Of a stretch of DNA of 33,449 nt, positions 1-8,878 are shown in pieces (positions within the stretch are counted from its first letter, which is position 1; each line of letters starts with the position of its first letter). The stretch is taken from assembly GCA_026129915.1 (NCBI GenBank), contig JAHCHD010000039.1, positions 1-33,449 on the forward strand, written 5' to 3'. A program made the translations under genes and the position numbers. The notes below the pieces were generated by a model that saw only the letters and a list, made by a program, of their open reading frames with translations, made no database searches and was not told the DNA's origin. This DNA comes from Bryobacterales bacterium. Lineage in GTDB: Bacteria > Acidobacteriota > Terriglobia > Bryobacterales > Bryobacteraceae.

Positions 1-1
1 C

Positions 2-637
2 ATCCTGTTGCTATGCGTGAAGCCCAGCCAAATGCCCAGTGTGCTGGCCAACCTGAAGCAGGCGAACCTGCGTGAGGATACGCTACTGATCTCCATTGCG
101 GCGGGCGACACGATCAGCCAGCTGGAAGGCTTGCTAGGCACTGCCAATCCATGGATCCGCGCCATGCCGAACACCCCTTGCATTGTGGGGGAAGGCATGA
201 CGGTAATCTGCGGCGGCACACACGCCCAGGACTCGCATCTGGCGACCACACGCCGCATTTTCGAAGCGGTGGGGCTGTGCCGGGCGGTGGACGAAACCTA
301 CTTCAATGCCATCACCGCGTTAAGTGGCAGCGGCCCAGCCTACATCTATCTGATTATTGAGGCGCTGGCTGACGCGGGCGTGCGAGTGGGCCTGCCTCGC
401 GAGCTGGCGCTGTCGCTGGTGTCGCAAACCGTGATGGGCGCAACAAAGATGGTGCAGTCCAGCGGACGCCACCCGGCCTCGCTGCGTGACGACGTCACCA
501 CGCCCGCAGGCTGCACGATTGCCGGGCTGTTGATGCTGGAGGACGGCAAGATTCGCAGCGTGCTGGCGAGGGCCATCGAGGAAGCCACGCGCACCGCCGC
601 GCAGTTGGGCCAGCCCCGCGGCACTGGGCTTCCCTAG
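2..637 (+). CDS. proC: pyrroline-5-carboxylate reductase, C-terminal part (5' end outside the window)
   Basis: Last step of proline synthesis: NAD(P)H reduction of 1-pyrroline-5-carboxylate to proline in the cytoplasm. The frame is open from the first complete codon of the window (ILLLCVKP, which matches the end of the Rossmann fold in this family), so the N-terminal dinucleotide-binding segment is cut off by the window edge and the apparent TTG start at 8 is not the real start. The C-terminal dimerisation and active-site domain is intact. It shows RAMPNTPCIVGEGMT, the substrate-binding stretch ALSGSGPAYIYLIIEAL, and the family signature around DDVTTPAGCTIAGLLMLE. The encoded part is 211 residues; whole ProC proteins are usually near 270. 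No partner gene is visible upstream. Downstream is a 104-bp gap with a strong inverted repeat. Identification is secure. Confidence 0.95.
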   Translation: MLLLCVKPSQMPSVLANLKQANLREDTLLISIAAGDTISQLEGLLGTANPWIRAMPNTPCIVGEGMTVICGGTHAQDSHLATTRRIFEAVGLCRAVDETYFNAITALSGSGPAYIYLIIEALADAGVRVGLPRELALSLVSQTVMGATKMVQSSGRHPASLRDDVTTPAGCTIAGLLMLEDGKIRSVLARAIEEATRTAAQLGQPRGTGLP

Positions 638-670
638 CATTCGGAGGCTCGTGTCGCGAGCAAGCCGGGA

Positions 671-711
671 CCTTCAGCGGACAGCGCTGTCACTGGAGCG
701 CCGCTCCGCTG
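671..711 (+). terminator. inverted-repeat cluster after proC, possible terminator
   Basis: An outer stem CAGCGGA (675-681) / TCCGCTG (705-711) encloses a 12-bp perfect palindrome GACAGCGCTGTC (680-691) and a small GGAGC/GCTCC hairpin (695-707). The alternative stems overlap, so only some can form at once. There is no clear T-tract afterwards (TTGGCTTTG follows), so intrinsic termination is a guess from its position just after proC. Confidence 0.35.
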
Positions 712-741
712 AGATTGGCTTTGCTGTAGGATGCGAGTGTA

Positions 742-2676
742 ATGCGGCGCGTGTTATCTCACCTCTACCTGCTGATTTGCGTCTGTCTCGCGATGCCGGA
801 CGGAGCAGCGGCAGAGCGCTTCCCGAAGCTGAACCCGGAGACAGCATTCCGGGAGATGAAGGTGTACGATGCCAAGGGCTCGCCGGTGCGCACCCCGGCG
901 GAGGATTGGCAGGGCGCCCAGGAACGGGTGCGCAGCGATGCGGGATGGGCGGAATGGGCTGAGGCACGGCGGGCGGAGGTGGACGCCTGGACCGCGGAAC
1001 CGCGGGATAAGGCCGAGTATGTCGCTGGCTGGTGGCATGACTTTGTACGTCCCACCGATGGAGGGTTTCTGGAGTGGACGCCTGAGCCTCCGAAGGACGC
1101 GCCTCCCAAGGTCTTCGGCGGATGGGTGTTCGGGCTGCGTTCGCGCAATGGGAGCTACATGGTGGAAGCGGCCCGGCTGTGGCGGCTGACCGGGGATATT
1201 CGCTACTTTGAATGGGCGGCCGGACAACTGGATTTCTACTCCAGCAACTATGACGGTTGGCCGATTCAGACAAGCAAGAGCAAGTCGCGGCTGATGCACC
1301 AAAGCCTGGATGACGCCAACATGCTGGTGCGCTTCGTGGAGACCGCCAGACTACTGGAAGGAGCCGTGCCAGATACGCAGAAGCCAGGGTGGACGTCGCG
1401 GCGCCAGCATTGGATCGACGCCTTGTTCCGGCCGATGGCCCTGCTTCTGGACGAGACCCTGCAGCGGGTACACAACATTGCCTGCTGGCAGCGATCGGCT
1501 ATGGCGATGGCCGCAATCTACACGGGTGACAACCAGATGTGGACACTCGCGGTGGATGGAGAGTTCGGCGTACGCCGCCAGGTGCGGGATGGCATCACCA
1601 GCGAGTACTTCTGGCTGGAGCAATCGCTGGGCTATAACAGCTACGTGGTGTCGGCTTTCCTTCCGCTGTTCACGATGGCGGGTTTGAGCGGGCGCTTGGA
1701 GGAACTGCGGCCGGAGGCGGCCGCGGTGGAGAACCTGATGCTGGCTCCCACGTTGATCCAGTTTGATAACGGCAAACTGCCAACACCCGCGGACACCACG
1801 GGGATCTCCCGACGCGCCCCGGACCTTGCGCTGCTGGCATCCGCGCGCAGGGTATTCCCCACAAGGTTAGGGGTGGAACGCGCCCGGACATCGCGAGGGT
1901 GGGACTTGCTGCTGGATCCGCTGGATGAACTGGCGGCGGGCAGTACAGCAGCGCCTCCACCGGGCGGCAGCCGGAACCTGGCGTCCACCCGGTTCGCCAT
2001 GCTGCGCAAGGATGGCTGGCAGGTATTCTTCCACTACGGACAAATTGACCGCTCCCATGCGCAGGCGGAGGCGCTTAGCTATGAAGCGCACTTTGAGGAT
2101 ATCGACGTTACCCATGATGCGGGCACCGTGGGATATGGATCTCCGCTGCATGCCGGATATTACACGCGTGCTTGGGCACATAACGTGCCGGTAGTGGATG
2201 GAGAGGGTCAGCAGGGCTGGCACGAAGGAGAGCTGCTGTTATTTGACAATCGGCAGGCGACAGTGAGCGCGCGGCAATCGCAGTACCGGCCACAGGTGCA
2301 GGCCACGCGGACACTCTCCATCGTGGAGGGAAGCCTGGTGGAAGAAACCCAAATTGCCACTGCGGACGGCAAGTCGCACCGGCTGGGGGTGATTTTGAAC
2401 GTGCAGGGGAAGGCCACGCTGCCCGATAGCGCGAGCGGGATGGAGAAGCCGCCGTTTGCCTATTGGAGAGGCGCGCGGCAATGGACTGCGGAAGGCGCGG
2501 TGGAGATTCCCGCGATCATCGGCGGGAGGCAGTTTCGGATACGCATGGAAGGTGCGGGCAAGTTGCGGATGATCCACGCGGTGGTGCCCGATGCGCCTCC
2601 GAACTCGAGGGAGGCGATCTATGCAGAGACCGAGGGCACGGCAGCGGAATTCCGGGTGATGTGGATTCCCGAGTAG
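742..2676 (+). CDS. secreted heparinase II/III-like polysaccharide lyase
   Basis: Predicted to cleave an acidic (uronic-acid-containing) polysaccharide by beta-elimination after export. Residues 1-24 form a Sec signal peptide (MRRVL, hydrophobic core, then AAA-E). Residues about 60-320 are the alpha/alpha-toroid part, with [14 protein letters not shown] (His244, Asn245) and the family-like block [19 protein letters not shown] (Tyr298, Tyr301), where the catalytic Tyr/His normally lie. Residues about 410-640 are the beta-sandwich half, with [28 protein letters not shown] and AHNVPVVDG (His480). The 644-residue length fits PL families of the heparinase II/III clan; the exact PL family and substrate cannot be told by eye. 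The GH95 gene starts 7 bp after its stop, implying co-transcription. Expect periplasmic or outer-surface action. It could equally be an alginate- or ulvan-type lyase. Confidence 0.75.
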   Translation: MRRVLSHLYLLICVCLAMPDGAAAERFPKLNPETAFREMKVYDAKGSPVRTPAEDWQGAQERVRSDAGWAEWAEARRAEVDAWTAEPRDKAEYVAGWWHDFVRPTDGGFLEWTPEPPKDAPPKVFGGWVFGLRSRNGSYMVEAARLWRLTGDIRYFEWAAGQLDFYSSNYDGWPIQTSKSKSRLMHQSLDDANMLVRFVETARLLEGAVPDTQKPGWTSRRQHWIDALFRPMALLLDETLQRVHNIACWQRSAMAMAAIYTGDNQMWTLAVDGEFGVRRQVRDGITSEYFWLEQSLGYNSYVVSAFLPLFTMAGLSGRLEELRPEAAAVENLMLAPTLIQFDNGKLPTPADTTGISRRAPDLALLASARRVFPTRLGVERARTSRGWDLLLDPLDELAAGSTAAPPPGGSRNLASTRFAMLRKDGWQVFFHYGQIDRSHAQAEALSYEAHFEDIDVTHDAGTVGYGSPLHAGYYTRAWAHNVPVVDGEGQQGWHEGELLLFDNRQATVSARQSQYRPQVQATRTLSIVEGSLVEETQIATADGKSHRLGVILNVQGKATLPDSASGMEKPPFAYWRGARQWTAEGAVEIPAIIGGRQFRIRMEGAGKLRMIHAVVPDAPPNSREAIYAETEGTAAEFRVMWIPE

Positions 2677-2683
2677 GAGCAGA

Positions 2684-5206
2684 GTGAACATGGGAGAGAC
2701 CGAGGACATGGACTACAAAGCAGCGTGGACGCGACGGGGATTTCTGGGGGCTTCCGTGGCCGCACCGATGACACTTGCCCAGGATTCTGGCAACCGCCAG
2801 TTGGAAGGCGGCGAAGACTGGACGCAGTGGCGACTGCGCTACCAGCGTCCCGCCGAGAACTGGAACGCGGCTCTGCCAATAGGGAACGGAAGGCTAGGCG
2901 CGATGGTGTTCGGCGGCGTCCAGGAGGAAGTGCTGCAGTTGAATGAGGATACGCTGTGGAGCGGGTATCCGCGCGACACGTCGAACCCGAAGGCCTTGGA
3001 GGCTTTGCCCGGAGTGCGACGGCTGCTGTTCGAGGGCAAGTATGCCGAAGCCACCCAGGCGGCGAAGGCAATCCAGGGACCATTTTCGCAGTCGTACCTG
3101 CCGCTGGGCTATTTGCGCATCAAGCAGGAGGGCATGCAGCGCTACGAGGACTATTCCCTGGAATTGGACTTGGACAGTGCTTTAGTGCGCAGCCGGTACC
3201 GGGTGGGGCGCGCGGTGTATACGCGGGAGTGTTTTGTGTCGGCACCGGCGCAGTTGCTTGTAGTTCGGATGCGGGTGGAAAACGGGGGATGGAGCGGCAT
3301 CCTGACGCTCGATAGCCCTTTGCGCAGCCAGGTTATCAGCGTGCTGCCCGGCCAGTTGTGGCTGAACGGCAAGGCGCCTTCGCATGTCGAGCCCAGCTAC
3401 CGGGGAGGCCATCCCGAGCCGGTGAAGTATTCCGACGTTGAGGGTGAGGGTATGCGCTTTGGCGCACTGCTGCAGGTTCAGCACGAAGGTGGCGTACTCT
3501 ATCCGGCTGGCAACGGCGTGGGGCTAGCGGGGACGCGGCAATTCACGCTGCTGTTGAGCGCCGGCACAGGATTCCGGGACTCGTTCACGCTTCCTGGACG
3601 AAATGAGCCGGAGATTGGGGAAGGCTGTCGCGACCAAATAGCGCGAAGGGCGGGCAGCAGCTTCGAGGAATTGCTGGAGGAGCACCTGGCGGACCATCGC
3701 CGGCTGTTCCGGCGGGTTTCCATCGACCTGGGGCGCAGTGCCGCGGCTGCGAAACCCACTGACCAGCGCATCACGAATTATGGTGCGGAAGCGGACCCGC
3801 ACCTGGCCGCGCTGTACTTCCAGTTTGGACGCTATTTGCTGATTACGTCGTCGCGCCCGGAAACGCAGGCGGCGAACTTACAGGGCATCTGGAACGACAT
3901 GGTGCGTGCCCCGTGGAGTTCCAACTACACCACCAACATCAATGCGGAAATGAACTACTGGCCGGCAGAGGTAACCAACCTCAGCGAGTGCCATGAGCCG
4001 ATGCTGCGGCTGGTGGAGGAGATTGCGCGGAGCGGAGCGTCGACGGCAAAGAGTTACTACGGCCTTGACGGCTGGGTATGCCATCACAACAGTGACCTCT
4101 GGCGGCTGTCGAACCCGATGGGTGATTACGGGCAAGGCGAACCCGTATGGGCGCTGTGGCCGCTGGGTGGGGCATGGCTTTGTGAGCATCTATGGGAGCG
4201 ATACCGGTTCACCGGCGACCAAGGCTTTCTGCGGGATCGCGCCTACCCGGTGATGCGGGGCGCGGCACAGTTCCTGCGCGGATGGCTGGTGCCCGGACCT
4301 GATGGCAAACTGACAACGGCCCCCAGCACCTCGCCCGAAAACACCTTTCTTGATGCCAGTGGTAAGCGCGCACAAGTGGCCACTGGTTGCGCGATGGACC
4401 TGCTGTTGATCCAGAGCCTGTTCACGCACGTGATAGCAGCGAGCCAGTTGCTGGGGGTTGACGCAGCCTTTGCACAAGACCTGCAATCCGCGTTACAGCA
4501 GATGGTGCAACCAAAGGTGGGCTCCAAAGGACAATTGCTCGAATGGAACGAGGAGTTTGTCGAAGCGGAACCGGGGCACCGGCACGTCTCGCACCTGATC
4601 GGGCTGCATCCGGCAAATGTGGTTAGCGCGAAACGAACGCCCGCCCTTTTTGCCGCTTCGCGTCGCACTCTTGAGCTTAGACTGCAGGCGGGCAGCGGCC
4701 ATACCGGATGGAGCCGTGCATGGATTCTGAACTTCTGGGCGCGGCTGCGCGACGGGCAGAAGGTGGCGGAGAACCTGGATGCGCTCTTCGCGAAGTCAAC
4801 GCTTACGAACCTGTTCGACAACCATCCGCCTTTTCAGATTGATGGGAATTTCGGCGCCACTGCAGCAATTGCTGAAGCTTTGCTGCAGAGCCAGGAGGAT
4901 GAACTCGATTTGTTACCCGCCTTACCTCCAGTGTGGCCTGTTGGCAGGGTGACCGGGCTGAAGGCGCGCAGCGGCATCACAGTAGACCTAACGTGGCAGG
5001 ACGCAAAATTGCAGAGTGCTACGCTGCTGTCGGCTAAGACACAGACGGTGAGGGTGCGCCCGCAGGCGGGACGCGCGCTCTCCGCGCTCGCCTACCCGGT
5101 GGCCCGCAATGTGCAGCAACCACTGCCGCAAGCGGTAGATGGGGTGGTGAACATCAACCTGGAAATAGGCACGGCTGTGACCTTGCGCTTTGCACCCGAG
5201 GGGTGA
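2684..5206 (+). CDS. GH95 family alpha-L-fucosidase (Tat-exported)
   Basis: Inverting glycoside hydrolase expected to release terminal alpha-1,2-linked L-fucose (some GH95 members act on alpha-L-galactose). The N-terminal domain begins [19 protein letters not shown] with LNEDTLWSG, typical of the family. The (alpha/alpha)6 barrel contains [16 protein letters not shown], giving Asn418 and Asn420, which activate the water in the Bifidobacterium AfcA enzyme. SPENTF gives Glu552 (general acid) and FQIDGNFG gives Asp720. Residues 16-22 (TRRGFLG) plus a hydrophobic stretch form a twin-arginine signal. The GTG at 2684 has AGGAG four bases upstream; ATG 2690 or ATG 2708 (which gives a compact Tat signal) are possible alternatives. 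The length, about 840 residues, is normal. It is coupled to the lyase gene 7 bp upstream, so the pair may strip fucosylated acidic glycans. Confidence 0.92.
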   Translation: MNMGETEDMDYKAAWTRRGFLGASVAAPMTLAQDSGNRQLEGGEDWTQWRLRYQRPAENWNAALPIGNGRLGAMVFGGVQEEVLQLNEDTLWSGYPRDTSNPKALEALPGVRRLLFEGKYAEATQAAKAIQGPFSQSYLPLGYLRIKQEGMQRYEDYSLELDLDSALVRSRYRVGRAVYTRECFVSAPAQLLVVRMRVENGGWSGILTLDSPLRSQVISVLPGQLWLNGKAPSHVEPSYRGGHPEPVKYSDVEGEGMRFGALLQVQHEGGVLYPAGNGVGLAGTRQFTLLLSAGTGFRDSFTLPGRNEPEIGEGCRDQIARRAGSSFEELLEEHLADHRRLFRRVSIDLGRSAAAAKPTDQRITNYGAEADPHLAALYFQFGRYLLITSSRPETQAANLQGIWNDMVRAPWSSNYTTNINAEMNYWPAEVTNLSECHEPMLRLVEEIARSGASTAKSYYGLDGWVCHHNSDLWRLSNPMGDYGQGEPVWALWPLGGAWLCEHLWERYRFTGDQGFLRDRAYPVMRGAAQFLRGWLVPGPDGKLTTAPSTSPENTFLDASGKRAQVATGCAMDLLLIQSLFTHVIAASQLLGVDAAFAQDLQSALQQMVQPKVGSKGQLLEWNEEFVEAEPGHRHVSHLIGLHPANVVSAKRTPALFAASRRTLELRLQAGSGHTGWSRAWILNFWARLRDGQKVAENLDALFAKSTLTNLFDNHPPFQIDGNFGATAAIAEALLQSQEDELDLLPALPPVWPVGRVTGLKARSGITVDLTWQDAKLQSATLLSAKTQTVRVRPQAGRALSALAYPVARNVQQPLPQAVDGVVNINLEIGTAVTLRFAPEG

Positions 5207-5221
5207 GAGCACGCAACCAGC

Positions 5222-5257
5222 AGGCAGGGTCCAGCAGCACCCACGATCAGCCTGCCT
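5222..5257. terminator. inverted repeat between convergent genes, possible shared terminator
   Basis: AGGCAGG (5222-5228) pairs with CCTGCCT (5251-5257), with an inner GGGT/ACCC pairing (5227-5230 / 5239-5242). It lies between the stop of the fucosidase gene and the stop of the antiporter gene, which face each other. The U-tract is poor, so this is weak evidence. Confidence 0.25.
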
Positions 5258-6572
5258 ATTCTTTGGCGAAAAAGGCCTTTAGCAGAGGGGGCGTAACGAG
5301 CGTGGTGACCATTACCATTACGACCATTGCGGAAACGAGTTGTGCGCCCAGCACCGGTTCGCCATTCACAGCAAGGCCTGCGCCGATGCCTGTGAAAATG
5401 AGTCCTACCTCTCCGCGGGGAATCATGCCGATACCCACCACTACTCGATTCAAGCCCTTTTCCAGAACGCCGAGTGAGCAGACCTGTTTACCAATGATGG
5501 CTACCAGCGTAATGGCACCGGCCAGGGCAAGCACGTTCAGCGAGGCAAAGACGCTAAGGTCCACCTTCAGACCCATCACCACAAAGAAGACTGGAACCAC
5601 GATGGAGGAGATGGGCCGGAGCAACTTCTCGATGCTCTCTTCCCCACGCAGGGTGAAGTCGTGGTAGTCGCTTTCTTCGAGGACCAACCCCGCCGCGAAT
5701 GCGCCGACGATGGGCGCAAGGCCAATGAGACCCGCGAGACCCGCCCAGAGGAAGCAATTGCTGAGGGCGATCGCCAAGGGAACTCCCGCCACCTTGAAGC
5801 GTTTGCCCAGACCAAGCATTTTCAGGTGGATGAACTGCCCAAGCACCACCGCCGCGGCTAGGAAGAGAACTGCTTTCGCGATGATGATACCCGCGTCGCC
5901 GAAGTTTACAGAAGCAGAACCAGTGGCGGCGATAGAGGCAATCACACCGGACACCACTGCCAGAATAATGAGCCCAAGCACATCGTCGACGACTGCCGCA
6001 CCAAGGATGATGCGGGCTTCTTTGGTATCCATCCGTCGCAGATCTTTCAGCACCCGGGCGGTAATGCCCACGCTGGTGGCCGAGAGCGTAGCGCCTACGA
6101 ATGTATGCACATACCAGGGGAGCTCCGGCATGAGCAGGCTAGACGCCCCGTAGCCGAGAATCATGGGTGCAACCACACCAAGCATCGCAACCAAAAGGGC
6201 GGACATGCCCACCGCCAGCAGTTCGCGCAGATGGCTTTCGAGGCCCACCTCAAACAGCAGGATGATGACACCGATTTCCGCGGCGATCGCCAGGGCGTCA
6301 GAACTCTTGAGCGGCTCAAGAATTCCGATACCCAACAGGGTGAGGTTGCCGAGTACGATTCCAACCAGTAACTCGCCCAGGACCGCCGGCTGGTTCAGCC
6401 GTTCAAAGACCTCTCCACCCAGCTTGGCACCGAGAATCACCACAACAAGGCAGAGCAAAAACTCGACCACAATCAGGCCGTGCTCACCGTGGCCTCCGCC
6501 AGCGGCTTCCGCGGCTAGAGCAGGCAGGGCAACGAGCAGTCCGATTAGAAAAAGACCAAAAATGCGAAGCAT
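5256..6572 (-). CDS. CPA2-family cation:proton antiporter (Na+/H+ or K+/H+ exchanger)
   Basis: Integral membrane exchanger of the monovalent cation:proton antiporter-2 family, using the proton gradient to move Na+ or K+. After a signal-peptide-like N terminus (MLRIFGLFLIGLLVALPALA) come about 12-13 hydrophobic segments. Family blocks include the first core helix followed by LNQPAVLGELLVGIVLGNLTLLG, the loop ESHLRELLAVG, ILGAAVVDDVLGLIIL (the paired-acid helix, DD, near the ion site), and ESIEKLLRPISSIVVPVFFVVMGLKVDLS. There is no TrkA-N or TrkA-C regulatory domain, so it is a short, domain-only form of 438 residues. The ATG at 6572 is preferred because GGAAG lies six bases upstream; an upstream GTG at 6596 would add eight residues but has no ribosome site. 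It stands alone; its 5' neighbour is divergent. Confidence 0.88.
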   Translation of the reverse strand: MLRIFGLFLIGLLVALPALAAEAAGGGHGEHGLIVVEFLLCLVVVILGAKLGGEVFERLNQPAVLGELLVGIVLGNLTLLGIGILEPLKSSDALAIAAEIGVIILLFEVGLESHLRELLAVGMSALLVAMLGVVAPMILGYGASSLLMPELPWYVHTFVGATLSATSVGITARVLKDLRRMDTKEARIILGAAVVDDVLGLIILAVVSGVIASIAATGSASVNFGDAGIIIAKAVLFLAAAVVLGQFIHLKMLGLGKRFKVAGVPLAIALSNCFLWAGLAGLIGLAPIVGAFAAGLVLEESDYHDFTLRGEESIEKLLRPISSIVVPVFFVVMGLKVDLSVFASLNVLALAGAITLVAIIGKQVCSLGVLEKGLNRVVVGIGMIPRGEVGLIFTGIGAGLAVNGEPVLGAQLVSAMVVMVMVTTLVTPPLLKAFFAKE

Positions 6573-6618
6573 TGTGAACTTCCGAAAAGTAAGCACTCTA
6601 AGAGAGAACCCGGCATGG

Positions 6619-6660
6619 GTTGCACGGGTGGGTACGGCAGTTGCCCGGGTGGCAACGGCG
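6619..6660. repeat. imperfect 21-bp tandem repeat
   Basis: Two adjacent 21-bp units, 6619-6639 and 6640-6660, both starting GTTGC and sharing CGGGTGG and ACGGC, are identical at 17 of 21 positions. The repeat lies in the 247-bp divergent gap between the antiporter and the next gene. The same gap holds a small GGGT/ACCC hairpin near 6690-6705. No function is assigned. Confidence 0.5.
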
Positions 6661-6781
6661 GTGTGAACGACACGGTCAGCACCAACTTAAAAGGGTAGCG
6701 CACCCAGGCACTCTGTCCCAAGAGTGACCTCCACATTGATCGGCGGCAGGTGCATCGCATGGGTTACAGAGCCGCACACTT

Positions 6782-6812
6782 TCGACAGAGCCTCGGGCAT
6801 ACGGGCTATTCT
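6782..6812 (+). promoter_or_regulatory. candidate promoter giving a leaderless GTG transcript
   Basis: A -10-like TATTCT (6807-6812) ends seven bases before the GTG at 6820, with a weak -35-like TCGACA at 6782-6787 (19-bp spacer). A start point about seven bases after the -10 would fall on the start codon. Confidence 0.4.
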
Positions 6813-6819
6813 GGGGACT

Positions 6820-7884
6820 GTGATTAAAGATTTCAATCTCTCGTTCCCAGTGACCACAGGCTGGCTGCGATTGGCTTTGGCGGTGGCGGCACTTGTGCTG
6901 TTGTGTGGTGGACTAGGGGCTCAGGAAGCAACCCGGGATGCTTTCTCGCCCGGTGCGCGCGTACTGCTAAATGCGCACAATTGTTACCCGTATGAGGGTA
7001 AGTACGAAGACCGTATCGAGCGGGCGCTTGCCACCGGATTGCCATTGGCGATTGAACAGGACATCGCCTGGCACAAGGATTTGGCCACGGGAAAAGCGTG
7101 GAGCGTGCTTAGCCACGAGACCGAGACCCACGGCGATGAGCCAACCATCGAGACCTACTTCTTCGAGAGATTGCGCCCTATGGTGGAGGCTGCGCTGAAG
7201 GAAGGGGACAAGAGCAAGTGGCCCATTGTCTACCTGCACTTCAACTTCAAGACCACGGAGCGGGAACATGTGGAGCACGTGCTTGCAACGCTGATGCGTT
7301 ACAAGGGCTGGCTGAGCAGCGCGCGGCGGAATGAGGACATCCGCGAAGTTGCACCCATCGACTACAAGCCCATCCTGGTGATGACCGAAACCGACACCAC
7401 GGAACGAGCGGTATTCCATGACGAAGTTCCCTTGGGAGAGCCCTTCTACGTCTTTGGCTCTGCGCCAGGCCGGGTATACGTGCAACGCAATTTACGGCGG
7501 GAAGAACAGCAATTCCGCATGGTGAACTCGGCCCCGCGGCTGATGCTGAGCGAACCCGCGGACAACTACTGCAGGTGGTGGAACAACCCATGGGCAGTGG
7601 TAGAACAGGGAGGCCCACCTCTAGCAGGTGACTGGACCAGCAGCGACGCGGCGAGACTGCGCGCGCTGGTGAAACACGCGCATGAGTTAGGCTACATGAT
7701 CCGCTTCTACACCCTGAACGGACATCCGCGAGAATTGGAGAACGGCTGGGGATCGGGCTACAACTTCGGCAGCCTGGAAGCAGCGCGTGTCCGCTGGCAA
7801 GCAGCAATCGAGGCGGGGGTGGATTTTATCGCCACGGACCAGTATGAAGAGTTCGGCAAGGTGCTTCGTGAGAGCAAACGCTAG
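6820..7884 (+). CDS. secreted PLC-like / glycerophosphodiester-phosphodiesterase-like protein
   Basis: Probably a TIM-barrel phosphodiesterase of the PLC-like superfamily, acting in the periplasm; the substrate is unknown. Starting at GTG 6820, residues 11-34 form a Sec signal ending LGA-Q. The mature protein opens with LLNAHNCYPYEG (His53), then AIEQDIAW (Glu79, Asp81) and LSHE (His99), the order His, Glu/Asp, His used for catalysis and Ca2+ or metal binding in GDPD and PLC relatives. Near the end, GYMIRFYTLNG and GVDFIATDQYEEFGK match the last strands of GDPD-like barrels, where the chain runs back to a TDQ/TD motif. An upstream in-frame start at 6724 exists but would bury the signal peptide behind 32 residues. 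The next gene starts 48 bp downstream with its own -10. The family call is by motif only. Confidence 0.6.
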   Translation: MIKDFNLSFPVTTGWLRLALAVAALVLLCGGLGAQEATRDAFSPGARVLLNAHNCYPYEGKYEDRIERALATGLPLAIEQDIAWHKDLATGKAWSVLSHETETHGDEPTIETYFFERLRPMVEAALKEGDKSKWPIVYLHFNFKTTEREHVEHVLATLMRYKGWLSSARRNEDIREVAPIDYKPILVMTETDTTERAVFHDEVPLGEPFYVFGSAPGRVYVQRNLRREEQQFRMVNSAPRLMLSEPADNYCRWWNNPWAVVEQGGPPLAGDWTSSDAARLRALVKHAHELGYMIRFYTLNGHPRELENGWGSGYNFGSLEAARVRWQAAIEAGVDFIATDQYEEFGKVLRESKR

Positions 7885-7920
7885 GCAGCATCGAGGATGG
7901 CCGCTGGCAGCGGTGTCCGT

Positions 7921-7926
7921 TATGAT
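7921..7926 (+). promoter_or_regulatory. -10 box (TATGAT) six bases before a start codon
   Basis: TATGAT at 7921-7926 is a five-of-six match to the -10 consensus and is followed by only six bases before the ATG at 7933. No Shine-Dalgarno can fit, so translation would be leaderless. A good -35 was not found. Confidence 0.45.
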
Positions 7927-7932
7927 GGGCGC

Positions 7933-8862
7933 ATGAATCGGCGTGACTTTTTGAGCCTTGCGGGCACTGCTTTGGCCGGCGTCCGGGCGATTGCGGCGGA
8001 TGCACGCGGACCAAGCATTCTTGTGCATGAGCACGTGCTGGTGGATTTCATTGGGGCAGACGCCATCACGCGCGACCGTTACGACCTGCAGCACGCCTTC
8101 CAGGCTGCAAAACCAAAGCTGGAGGAATTGAAGGCGCTGGGCTGCACGCGGATGCTGGAATGCACTCCCAATTTCATTGGTCGCGACCCGCGCCTGTTGC
8201 GGATGCTCTCTGACGCGGTGGGAATCGAGTTGTGGACGAACACCGGACTATACGCCGCGGCGAATCACAAGTACTTGCCTGCGTTCTCGAAGACGGAGTC
8301 CGCCGAAGAACTGGCGAAGCGCTGGGTTGCCGAGTGGCGCAACGGTGTGGATGGCATGAAACCGCGCTTCATCAAAGTGGGCGTCAATAAGGGTCCGCTG
8401 CATGAGTGGGACCGCAAAGTGGTGCAGGCGGCTGCGCTAACGACGCTCGAAACCGGATTGCCGATTGCCGCCCACACCGGCGATGGTTCGGCGGCGCAGG
8501 AAGAACTGGAGATTGTGCTGAAGGCTGGCGCCCCCGCCGAGAAGTTTGTTTGGGTGCACGCGCAGAATGAACTCGACCATTCGATTCACGACGCGGTAGC
8601 GAAAGCTGGCGCATGGGTGGAGTTCGACGGCATCAATGAAAGGAGCATCCGCTGGCACGAACGCTGCGTGGAGCACATGGCCAAAGCGGAACTGCTGCAC
8701 AAGACGCTGATTTCACATGATTCCGGCTGGTATCGCCCAGGAGAACCCGGTGGTGGACAATTTAACGGCTACACGTACCTCTACGGCAACTTCCAGCCCA
8801 AGGTGGAGGGCTGGTTCCAGACGCTGCTGTGGGAGAACCCGCGGAACGCCTTCGGCAACTGA
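7933..8862 (+). CDS. phosphotriesterase-family metal-dependent hydrolase, Tat signal
   Basis: Amidohydrolase-superfamily enzyme related to phosphotriesterases and lactonases, with a two-metal centre. The ligand set is visible in order: HEH (His32, His34), FIKVG (Lys148, the carboxylated lysine), AAHTG (His181), WVHAQN (His209) and SHDSGW (Asp263). The N terminus MNRRDFLSLAGTALAG is a twin-arginine signal, so the enzyme is probably exported or lipid-facing. An upstream in-frame ATG at 7897 would put 12 residues ahead of the RR motif; ATG 7933 is preferred because the signal starts there and a TATGAT box ends just upstream. At about 309 residues it is slightly short of the usual 320-365. It lies 48 bp after the phosphodiesterase-like gene, hinting at joint phosphorus- or ester-scavenging. 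The real substrate (phosphotriester, lactone or other ester) cannot be told. Confidence 0.8.
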   Translation: MNRRDFLSLAGTALAGVRAIAADARGPSILVHEHVLVDFIGADAITRDRYDLQHAFQAAKPKLEELKALGCTRMLECTPNFIGRDPRLLRMLSDAVGIELWTNTGLYAAANHKYLPAFSKTESAEELAKRWVAEWRNGVDGMKPRFIKVGVNKGPLHEWDRKVVQAAALTTLETGLPIAAHTGDGSAAQEELEIVLKAGAPAEKFVWVHAQNELDHSIHDAVAKAGAWVEFDGINERSIRWHERCVEHMAKAELLHKTLISHDSGWYRPGEPGGGQFNGYTYLYGNFQPKVEGWFQTLLWENPRNAFGN

Positions 8863-8878
8863 CGGGGAGCAAGATCGC

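Noticed and set aside
671..711. Mobile-element end or attachment site at the palindrome after proC
   Set aside because: No transposase or integrase gene, target duplication or second copy of the palindrome was found in the window.
8654..8669. Sigma-54-like TGGCACG-N4-CTGC in the phosphotriesterase-family gene
   Set aside because: It has the right GG-N10-GC spacing but is deep in a coding region with no gene starting downstream on that strand; likely chance. A similar match at 10427-10442 inside the MATE gene was rejected for the same reason.
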